A stretch of 16,638 nt of DNA from JBAXGE01 sp044344145 (GTDB lineage Bacteria > Planctomycetota > Phycisphaerae > WQYP01): contig JBIJDM010000036.1 in the NCBI GenBank assembly GCA_044344145.1, positions 1-16,638 on the forward strand, written 5' to 3'. The notes beneath the pieces are model-generated. The model saw nothing but the letters and a program-made list of their open reading frames with translations. It did no database searches and was not told the origin of the DNA. Each line of letters starts with the position of its first letter. The first letter of the stretch is position 1. Position numbers and translations under genes: made by a program. Below, piece after piece: positions 7,795 through 16,638 of this stretch.

Positions 7795-8802
7795 TTACTT
7801 GCCTTTGCCTTTGGCGGGCTTGGCACTCTTGGGCGCGGGGACAACCTTGACGGCTTTGGCCGGGGCCTTCGCCTCGGATTTGGCCGCAGGTTTGGTCGCG
7901 GGTTTAGCTGCGGGTTTGGCCGCAGTTTTTACCGGCGCCTTTTCGACTTTCACTTCTTTGCCCGGCTTCACCGGTTTGGCCGGTTTCTCGGCGGGCGCTT
8001 CCACTTTGGTTTCTTTGGCCACCTTGGCCGACTTGCTGGCTTTGGCCGCGCGGGCTTTATCCACTTCGGCTTTCACGTTCTGGGCCATGCTGCCGGTCTT
8101 GGCCAATTCCACCACCACGCCTTCGCGTGATTGGTCCATATTGCTCGGGAGGATCGCACTGCCCACCTTTGGCGAAGCGGGCCAGGTCTTGGGTTGCCAG
8201 GTATCCAGCTCCACGCGGCTGCCCGCAAAGAACTTCGCGGCGTTGTCACCTTTGGCCAGTTTTTCCAGCGCGGTCTGCACCTGATCCACCGGGGCATCAT
8301 CGGTGATGGCGCCTTTGGCCTGCAGATACAAAAGCAGTTTGGTATCAATCGGCACGGCAGGTACACCAAAGCAATCCATCGCCACGGCCGCTTCGATGTA
8401 TGCGGTCATCCCGGCGAGGCTGCGCAGGAAGGGCCGGATTTCCGGCTTTTTCATTTCGTGCAACCGGGCCAGCGTCATGGCGTTCTCGGTGTCATACAAC
8501 GCATGCAGCGTGTAATGCAGCGCCGTGCAGCGGTACTCGGCGTAGGGATACCGCGTGCCGATGGTCGCGGCCAGTTCGATGGCCGGGGTGACGCGCAATT
8601 CGTTGTAGTCCACCACGCTGGACAGCAGCCGCTTTTCGGCGGCTTCCGAACGGACCTTGTCGCAGTCGAATTCCAGAAACGCCTGCACGATGCGGGCGAT
8701 GGGATTGGGCGGCTCAACGGCGGCGGGGGCTTCGGGGGCGGCCTTGATGAAGCGCGCTACGATCTTTTTGAGCACTTCCAGATTGATGGCATTTTTCTTC
8801 AT
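7795..8802 (-). CDS. Endonuclease III-like HhH protein with lysine-rich H1-like tail
   Basis: This 335-residue protein has two parts. Residues 36-200 resemble the HhH-GPD fold of endonuclease III: the segment SLAGMTAYIEAAVAMDCFG then VPAVPIDTKLLLYLQ aligns with the hairpin-helix and VDTHV regions of the family. In that alignment (made by eye) the glycosylase lysine falls on Tyr135, while the catalytic-type aspartate is kept as Asp153. The four-cysteine iron-sulfur loop of Nth is absent. From about 243 to the end the sequence is almost only K, A, P, V and E in repeats such as AAKPAAKPATKPAAK, like histone H1 tails. Likely role: DNA or RNA binding without base excision; this is inference. GAGAGGA lies about eight bases before ATG 8800-8802. 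It lies between rbfA (38-nt gap) and hisG (45-nt gap). Confidence 0.7.
   Translation of the reverse strand: MKKNAINLEVLKKIVARFIKAAPEAPAAVEPPNPIARIVQAFLEFDCDKVRSEAAEKRLLSSVVDYNELRVTPAIELAATIGTRYPYAEYRCTALHYTLHALYDTENAMTLARLHEMKKPEIRPFLRSLAGMTAYIEAAVAMDCFGVPAVPIDTKLLLYLQAKGAITDDAPVDQVQTALEKLAKGDNAAKFFAGSRVELDTWQPKTWPASPKVGSAILPSNMDQSREGVVVELAKTGSMAQNVKAEVDKARAAKASKSAKVAKETKVEAPAEKPAKPVKPGKEVKVEKAPVKTAAKPAAKPATKPAAKSEAKAPAKAVKVVPAPKSAKPAKGKGK
7880..7932 (-). repeat. 12-nt imperfect tandem repeats in the lysine-rich tail
   Basis: About four copies of a 12-nt unit (plus-strand form GCGGGTTTGGCC and variants) encode the AAKP/AATKP tetrapeptide series in the tail of the HhH protein. Differences are mostly third-position or A/T/V substitutions, which fits old slippage followed by drift. 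Confidence 0.7.
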
Positions 8803-8840
8803 GACCCAATTCCTCTCGATATACTCGACATCCCGGGGAG

Positions 8841-9221
8841 CTAGTTAGTTTGATCATCCGGCGTTGGCGCCGGCGCAGGATTGGCCGTGGCTTCGGCGAT
8901 CTTCTGCAATACAATGGCCTGCCGTTTCAGGGTTTCATCCAGCACAAAACGCAACTGCGGCAACGTGCGTTGCTGCACATTCTTGCCCAGCGCCTTGCGC
9001 AATCGCATGGCCGCGGCCTGCAAGCCCGCCACCACCGTGCTGGGCGTATTTTTGTTGCCCATCAGGCTGACATAGATTTTGGCCTCGCGCTGGTCGGGGG
9101 TCAGTTCCACTTTCGTGATACTGATCATGCCGTCCACACGCGGGTCGGTCACCTCGCGGGCGATCAGGATGCTCATCGCCCGTTGGATTTGGGCGGCTAA
9201 TTTTTGCTGCGGTACATGCAT
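8841..9221 (-). CDS. rbfA: Ribosome-binding factor A
   Basis: This 126-residue protein assists late 30S maturation and 16S 5'-end processing, and is needed for cold growth in known bacteria. The KH-type fold is recognisable: KLAAQIQRAMSILIAREVTD, then DPRVDGMISITKVELTPDQ and AKIYVSLMGN, and the C-terminal RTLPQLRFVLDETLKR. The last 20 residues are a proline/alanine-rich tail. ATG 9219-9221 lacks a clear ribosome-binding site; another ATG four bases downstream is out of frame. It follows the DUF503 gene after 31 nt, in the order known from many bacteria (infB-ylxP-rbfA). TruB, which usually follows, is replaced by the HhH/KAP protein gene. Confidence 0.93.
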   Translation of the reverse strand: MHVPQQKLAAQIQRAMSILIAREVTDPRVDGMISITKVELTPDQREAKIYVSLMGNKNTPSTVVAGLQAAAMRLRKALGKNVQQRTLPQLRFVLDETLKRQAIVLQKIAEATANPAPAPTPDDQTN

Positions 9222-9252
9222 GCGTGCTCGCGTAATTTCCCGCCGTGGTCAC

Positions 9253-9549
9253 TCAGGCCCCGTGGCCTTCCAGTAACTCGATGCGATAGTCCACCAAATC
9301 TATATCCCGCTGCCGTTTGGCGGTTTCCACCATGCGGGCCAACTGCGTCTCCAGCCAGCGGGCGTCATTGCCGATCAAAGCCGCGGCCAGCACACTGGCC
9401 ACCGGATTTTCGGCCCGGTCCACTTCGGCCACCGTGGCCCCGAAATCATGCCGCCAGCGGTCCTGCAAACTACGCAGCAAGCCGCGTTTCGAGTTTACAC
9501 TCACCGCGTCCTGCAGCCGCAAATCCACCTGCAACAAACCAATCAGCAT
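9253..9549 (-). CDS. ylxP: DUF503 / YlxP-like protein
   Basis: This 98-residue protein, MLIGLLQVDLRLQDAVSVNS then KRGLLRSLQDRWRHDFGATV, followed by AEVDRAENPVASVLAAALIGND and ending DLVDYRIELLEG, matches the DUF503/YlxP family in length and pattern. The family has a ferredoxin-like fold and sits between infB and rbfA in many genomes. A role in ribosome assembly is suspected from that context but the biochemical function is not firmly known to me. The start ATG 9547-9549 follows a strong purine-rich GGAGAGG about six to seven bases upstream. That element lies within a perfect palindrome and may be hidden in a hairpin. Gap to infB is 30 nt, to rbfA 31 nt. Confidence 0.88.
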   Translation of the reverse strand: MLIGLLQVDLRLQDAVSVNSKRGLLRSLQDRWRHDFGATVAEVDRAENPVASVLAAALIGNDARWLETQLARMVETAKRQRDIDLVDYRIELLEGHGA

Positions 9550-9556
9550 AAAACCA

Positions 9557-9571
9557 CCTCTCCAGGAGAGG
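9557..9571 (-). promoter_or_regulatory. Palindrome covering the ylxP ribosome-binding site
   Basis: CCTCTCC and GGAGAGG are perfect inverted arms about one central base. On the minus-strand mRNA the 3' arm GGAGAGG is the Shine-Dalgarno of ylxP and the 5' arm is its exact anti-sequence, so a 6-bp hairpin with a 3-base loop would hide it. The element begins 8 nt after the infB stop codon. Ribosomes finishing infB could open it, giving translational coupling. Confidence 0.55.
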
Positions 9572-9579
9572 TATAAGGT

Positions 9580-12531
<2,952 letters not shown>

Positions 12532-12602
12532 CGGGAACTCCGGGTTAAAGCCCAGCCAGGTCTAACGCCCTCTGGGATCGCTTCCTACCTTCAGGACACA
12601 CT

Positions 12603-13937
12603 TCATTCATCATCCTTGGCCGCGTCAATGCCCGCAAAGGGCGACAGACGCGGGGTGTCGGATGTAACATCGGACTTGATACCGGCAAAGGGCGAACGGA
12701 TCGGGGCCGGGGCATCGGACGGGGCCGGTACGCCCGAAGCCTGCTGGGCCCGGCGTTGGATGTCCGCCTGCGCCTTGCGGGCTTCGTCTTCGACCTGAAT
12801 CCGCGCGGCTTCTTCGCTGGCCAGCTTGTGAACCTGGGCGGCCACTTCCGGCGCCATACCCAATTCCTTGACCAGCGGCTCCACGCCGACTTCTTCGATA
12901 TCCATCAGATTGATCAGGCCCATCGCCACGATGCGATCGAGCACGGTATCTTCCACGCCGGGGATGCTCTTGAACACGCGTTCCATGTCTTCCAGCGCCT
13001 TCTTGTGTTCCGCCGGGGTGAGGATGTCCAAATCCCAACCCGTCAGCCGGGCCGCCAGACGCACGTTCTGCCCACGCTTGCCGATGGCCAGCGAGAGCTG
13101 ATCTTCATTCACCACAATCGTGGCGCGGTTCAATTCAAAGTTCAGCACGATGTCCACCACTTCGGCGGGCTTGAGCGCGTTGGTGATCAAAATCTGGCTG
13201 GATTCGTTCCAGCGTACGATATCAATCTTTTCGCCACCCAGTTCGTCCACAATATTCTTGATGCGGCTGCCCCGCATACCCACGCAGGCGCCCACGGCGT
13301 CCACCTTGGTATCAATCGAGGAGACCGCAATCTTGGTGCGGTAGCCGGCTTCGCGGGCCAGGGCCCGGATTTCGATGACTTTTTCCTGCACTTCGGGCAC
13401 TTCCACCTCGAAGAGCCGCTTGATAAAATCGGGATGGCTGCGCGACAGGACCAGCTTGACGGCGTTGCCTTCATCGCGGACATCCAGCAACAGACAGCGG
13501 ATGCGGTCGCCGGCATTGTGCGTTTCGCCGGGGATTTGTTCGCTCTTGGGGAGCAGCGCTTCGGCGCGGCCCATGGTCACGATGAGCTTGTTGCCTTCCA
13601 CGCGCGTCACCGCGCCGGTGACAATCATGCCCTTCTGTTCGACGAATTCGTCAAACACGCTGGCGCGTTCGTTGTCGCGGATTTTCTGGATCAACACCTG
13701 CTTGGCGGTCTGGGCGGCGATGCGGCCAAATTCGCGGTAATCAATCAATTGCAGGGCCTTGCGGACCTGGATTTCGCCGGTCATGCGGTCAATCACGCAT
13801 GTCACGTCGTCCACTTCGCCGTAGAACTTGCGCGCGGCGGAGAGCAGAGCGGCTTCGATATCCTGGAACAGCAACTCCTTATCCACGTTTTTGTCGCGGG
13901 CGATGGAGTCAATCAGACGAATGAGATCTTGGTTCAC
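12603..13937 (-). CDS. nusA: Transcription termination/antitermination factor NusA
   Basis: This protein of 444 residues (from GTG 13935-13937) binds RNA polymerase and modulates pausing, termination and antitermination. The N-terminal polymerase-binding domain (NQDLIRLIDSIARDKNVDKE onward) covers about 1-100. An S1 domain runs about 105-170 (GMIVTGAVTRVEGNKLIV). KH1 carries GACVGMRGSRIKNIVDELGG and KH2 carries LAIGKRGQNVRLAARLTGW (282-300). A helical segment at about 325-370 (SIPGVEDTVLDRIVAMGL) may be one HhH-like unit. The tail is disordered and contains SPFAGI twice (415-420, 432-437). GTG is preferred over an in-frame TTG 48 bases upstream because homology begins at NQDLI and AGAGGG lies about eight bases before it. 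First gene of the operon; rimP, its usual upstream neighbour, is absent. Confidence 0.95.
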   Translation of the reverse strand: MNQDLIRLIDSIARDKNVDKELLFQDIEAALLSAARKFYGEVDDVTCVIDRMTGEIQVRKALQLIDYREFGRIAAQTAKQVLIQKIRDNERASVFDEFVEQKGMIVTGAVTRVEGNKLIVTMGRAEALLPKSEQIPGETHNAGDRIRCLLLDVRDEGNAVKLVLSRSHPDFIKRLFEVEVPEVQEKVIEIRALAREAGYRTKIAVSSIDTKVDAVGACVGMRGSRIKNIVDELGGEKIDIVRWNESSQILITNALKPAEVVDIVLNFELNRATIVVNEDQLSLAIGKRGQNVRLAARLTGWDLDILTPAEHKKALEDMERVFKSIPGVEDTVLDRIVAMGLINLMDIEEVGVEPLVKELGMAPEVAAQVHKLASEEAARIQVEDEARKAQADIQRRAQQASGVPAPSDAPAPIRSPFAGIKSDVTSDTPRLSPFAGIDAAKDDE

Positions 13938-13955
13938 AGCGCGGCCCTCTGCTTT

Positions 13956-13985
13956 AGTATCCGCCCGGCACGTTAACCGGTGCAA
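13956..13985 (-). promoter_or_regulatory. Weak candidate promoter just upstream of nusA
   Basis: On the minus strand TTGCAC (13980-13985) and GATACT (13956-13961) are 18 bases apart, with three and four consensus matches. It would start transcription about 10 nt before nusA, downstream of the hairpins. The match is marginal; an upstream CTGACA (14079-14084) is an alternative -35 without a good -10. Confidence 0.22.
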
Positions 13986-14016
13986 AAATTAAAAACGGCG
14001 GAGACAACTCCACCGT
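13984..14016 (-). terminator. Terminator-like hairpin ahead of nusA
   Basis: On the minus strand ACGGTGGAG and CTCCGCCGT form a 9-bp stem with one G-U pair around a TTGT loop, followed by TTTTTAATTTTT. It looks like a strong intrinsic terminator. It ends 47 nt before the nusA start, so it either ends transcription from the ABC ATPase gene or acts as an attenuator in a nusA leader. Confidence 0.8.
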
Positions 14017-14022
14017 CCGTCG

Positions 14023-14045
14023 AAAAAACCGGGCACTCACACCCG
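14023..14045 (-). terminator. Second, weaker terminator-like hairpin
   Basis: On the minus strand CGGGT and GCCCG pair (four Watson-Crick pairs plus a U-G) around a 6-base loop. The stem's final G is followed by six U residues. The stem is short, so termination strength is doubtful. It lies directly upstream of the stronger hairpin, giving a tandem arrangement. Confidence 0.45.
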
Positions 14046-14134
14046 ATTTGCAATTGGCTTACGCCAACTACAGGAAATTGTCAGGCCAAAGGTTACACCC
14101 TGTCTGACTCCCTTGTGCCGGTCACAAACAACCC

Positions 14135-14162
14135 GCGTAGGTCCGGACGGACACTCCTACGC
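14135..14162 (-). other. Stem-loop between the ABC ATPase gene and nusA
   Basis: GCGTAGG and CCTACGC form a perfect 7-bp outer stem with an inner GTCC/GGAC stem, beginning 19 nt after the ATPase stop codon on the minus strand. The following sequence GGGTTGTTTGTG is only moderately U-rich, so it may be an mRNA 3'-end stabiliser or a weak terminator. A further TTGGC-GTAA-GCCAA hairpin with a GNRA-type loop lies at 14054-14067. Together with the two terminator-like hairpins these fill the 243-nt gene-free stretch 13938-14180. Confidence 0.55.
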
Positions 14163-14180
14163 CGAGTACGAAGATGCGCC

Positions 14181-15329
<1,149 letters not shown>

Positions 15330-15678
15330 AACACAATCCCATCTCGGGGCATCCCCGAAGCGTGCACCTAACCACAGACCTAAGAACTGCCACTATAACG
15401 CTCGAACACGTATATGAATGCGTATCATTTTGCATTATCCGAAAATTGTCAACACGCAGCAGGATAAAACTCCCACTTGGCCTAATATTCGCCCGGTTGT
15501 CGTTATGCCGGATAACCGCGTAGTTACAGCCATTCCCACCACAACACATAAACCTACCCGGGTTGCTCCCCTGCGCTGCCGTTTGTACAATCAATTGAAT
15601 TGAAAAGAACCGAACCTGTCCAAATGGGCTACGTGCATGAAGCCCGTCTTACTGGATCGTAAAAAGTTGAGGTATACG
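15330..15678. other. Divergent intergenic region
   Basis: This gene-free stretch of 349 nt separates the minus-strand ATPase gene from the plus-strand PQQ protein gene. It is AT-richer than its surroundings. It holds the ATPase promoter described separately and an imperfect inverted repeat TATAACG...CGTATA at about 15394-15414. No convincing plus-strand promoter was found; TTACAG followed after 17 bases by CATAAA (about 15524-15552) is the best weak candidate. No short coding sequence or RNA gene was recognised. Confidence 0.5.
15424..15452 (-). promoter_or_regulatory. Sigma-70-type promoter for the ABC ATPase gene
   Basis: On the minus strand a perfect TTGACA -35 (15447-15452) is followed after 17 bases by AATGAT (15424-15429), four of six to consensus. 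Transcription would start near 15417, leaving an untranslated leader of about 90 nt. A TATAGT nearer the gene lacks a matching -35. Confidence 0.55.
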
Positions 15679-16638
15679 ATGAAATTACTCCGCGGTCTGC
15701 TACTGTATACATGTATACTGACGCCAACCTTGGGCCTGGCGGCCACACCGCCGGTGGCCGATGCACTCAAAGCCATGGAAAATCCTGTCGGCTTGGTTGT
15801 GCATGTCGGCGCCTCCGAGGGCACGTTTGAGGCGGAACTTACCGCCGGGGGCAAAATTCTGGTTCAGAATCTTGCCCGTGACGATGCCGGGCGCGATCAG
15901 GTCCGGGCCACGCTGCTGACGCGCGGGGTGTATCCGCTGGCCAGCGCCATGACCTGGCAGGATAAATCCCAACTCCCCTACGCGTCCAATCTGATTAACC
16001 TGCTGGTGGTGGATCGCGATGAACTGGGCGCTGCCGCCCCCCCAGCCGGGGAACTCATGCGCGTGATCGCCCCGTTCGGTGCGCTATATGAAAAGACCGG
16101 CGGTGCGTGGAAAGTCACCCGCAAGCCCCGGCCCACCACCATGGACGACTGGACCCATTTTGATTACGGCCCCGATGGTGCCACCTGCTCGCAGGATCAG
16201 GCCGTCAAGCCGATCCGGCAACTGCAATGGATCACTCTGGCGCAGCCCAATCCCTGGTCAGGCAATCCGGCCGGATACAACCCCGGAGGCGGGGTGCGCA
16301 TCTGGGGCCGATATACCGTGCTGGATATCGAAGACCGCTACGCCATGAAAGACCCCGCCAGCAAGGAAGACACCTGGTCGCTTCAATGCCGCGATGCTTT
16401 CAATGGCATACCGCTCTGGACCATCCGGCGCGATCGCAAAGTCGGCACCCGCCGTTGGTCGCTGGTGGCGGATCAGGGGATGGTATTTACCTATCTGAAA
16501 GCGGGCGCCGATCTGGTGGCGCTGGATATCGCCACCGGTCAGGTGAAACATTCCTTCCCCGGCACCGCCAGCGCCGCAGATAAAGGTCTGCTGGAAGAAA
16601 CACACTGCGTGCGTGTGGTGGGTGACAAAATCATCGTC
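15679..16638 (+). CDS. Secreted methyltransferase-like / PQQ beta-propeller fusion, 3' end outside window
   Basis: The open frame runs 320 codons to the right edge with no stop. ATG 15679 follows GAGG seven bases upstream. A signal peptide MKLLRGLLLYTCILTPTLG ends near LAATP, so the protein is exported. Residues 36-155 follow the plan of a class I SAM methyltransferase: GLVVHVGASEG in place of motif I, LPYASNLINLLVV, and ELMRVIAPFGALYEKTGGAW like the post-core ending. Motif I is degenerate and the acidic ribose-binding residue seems lost (LVQNLARDD). The conserved linker KPRPTTMDDWTHFDYGPDG follows, then propeller blades with PQQ-type signatures at 235-249 (LQCRDAFNGIPLWTI) and 279-293 (LVALDIATGQVKHSF). 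Planctomycetes carry many proteins of this fused type; their function is unknown to me. It is likely longer than 700 residues. Confidence 0.8.
   Translation, partial: MKLLRGLLLYTCILTPTLGLAATPPVADALKAMENPVGLVVHVGASEGTFEAELTAGGKILVQNLARDDAGRDQVRATLLTRGVYPLASAMTWQDKSQLPYASNLINLLVVDRDELGAAAPPAGELMRVIAPFGALYEKTGGAWKVTRKPRPTTMDDWTHFDYGPDGATCSQDQAVKPIRQLQWITLAQPNPWSGNPAGYNPGGGVRIWGRYTVLDIEDRYAMKDPASKEDTWSLQCRDAFNGIPLWTIRRDRKVGTRRWSLVADQGMVFTYLKAGADLVALDIATGQVKHSFPGTASAADKGLLEETHCVRVVGDKIIV
15705..15718. repeat. Perfect 14-bp palindrome inside the signal-peptide codons
   Basis: GTATACATGTATAC is perfectly symmetrical and contains GTATAC twice. A third GTATAC (15672-15677) lies between the ribosome-binding site and start codon of the same gene. 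The spacing between the first and second copies is 33 bp, about three helical turns. Confidence 0.5.

Noticed and set aside
12756..13976. A 406-codon open frame on the plus strand opposite nusA
   Set aside because: Antisense shadow of NusA with low-information composition and no recognisable domain.
13938..13985. Longer nusA start at TTG 13983-13985
   Set aside because: The extra residues MHRLTCRADTKAEGRA do not resemble NusA, and the GTG start has a better ribosome-binding site. The TTG also lies at the U tract of a terminator.
15391..15420. LacI-type operator near the ATPase promoter
   Set aside because: The inverted repeat TATAACG/CGTATA is imperfect and does not match a known operator consensus closely enough.

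Overview
The window (about 60 % GC by eye) looks like a chromosomal segment of a planctomycete, most likely from the Phycisphaerae side of Planctomycetota. This is an inference from four protein types: an ECF sigma factor of the form beginning FATRWSMVLAAGD, a CdsA with a PGFGGVLDILDS signature, a secreted protein joining a methyltransferase-like domain to a PQQ-type propeller, and an endonuclease III-like protein with a lysine/alanine/proline tail. No 16S gene or other decisive marker is present.

Layout. (1) 1-2052, minus strand: a secreted alpha/beta-hydrolase gene, followed 29 nt later by an ECF sigma factor gene that runs off the left edge. (2) 2154-3326, minus strand: a compact unit hpf - ptsN - ptsH (ribosome hibernation factor, PTS IIA of the nitrogen/fructose type, HPr) closed by a clear intrinsic terminator. 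(3) 3487-5187, plus strand: one polytopic GT-C/GT39-like glycosyltransferase. Its 3' end overlaps the convergent end of the next unit by 38 bp. (4) 5150-13937, minus strand: an eight-gene run transcribed right to left, nusA - infB - ylxP(DUF503) - rbfA - HhH/KAP-tail protein - hisG - cdsA - rluA-family gene. Gaps are 7-71 nt, so it is probably one long operon. It is the conserved transcription/translation operon without rimP, ylxR and truB, extended by histidine synthesis, phospholipid synthesis and pseudouridylation genes. (5) 13938-14180: a 243-nt leader/terminator region rich in minus-strand hairpins. (6) 14181-15329, minus strand: an orphan MsmK/UgpC-type sugar ABC ATPase. (7) 15330-15678: a divergent intergenic region with a good sigma-70-type promoter facing the ATPase. 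(8) 15679 to the right edge, plus strand: the secreted methyltransferase-like/PQQ-propeller protein, incomplete.

How the genes fit together. Units 2 and 4 are housekeeping and growth-control modules. NusA, IF-2, RbfA and the pseudouridine synthase serve RNA and ribosome production. HPF, PtsN and HPr would link ribosome idling to carbon/nitrogen state. The ABC ATPase probably serves several sugar importers encoded elsewhere. The flanking units 1 and 8 encode secreted proteins typical of planctomycete polymer degradation and cell-surface biology.

Most worth a second look: the HhH protein, in which the glycosylase lysine appears replaced by tyrosine and to which an H1-like tail is attached, placed inside the translation operon; the decayed methyltransferase motif in the secreted propeller protein; the paired terminator-like hairpins ahead of nusA; and a perfect palindrome that would hide the ribosome-binding site of the DUF503 gene. 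No tRNA, rRNA, CRISPR array, insertion sequence or phage gene was seen.
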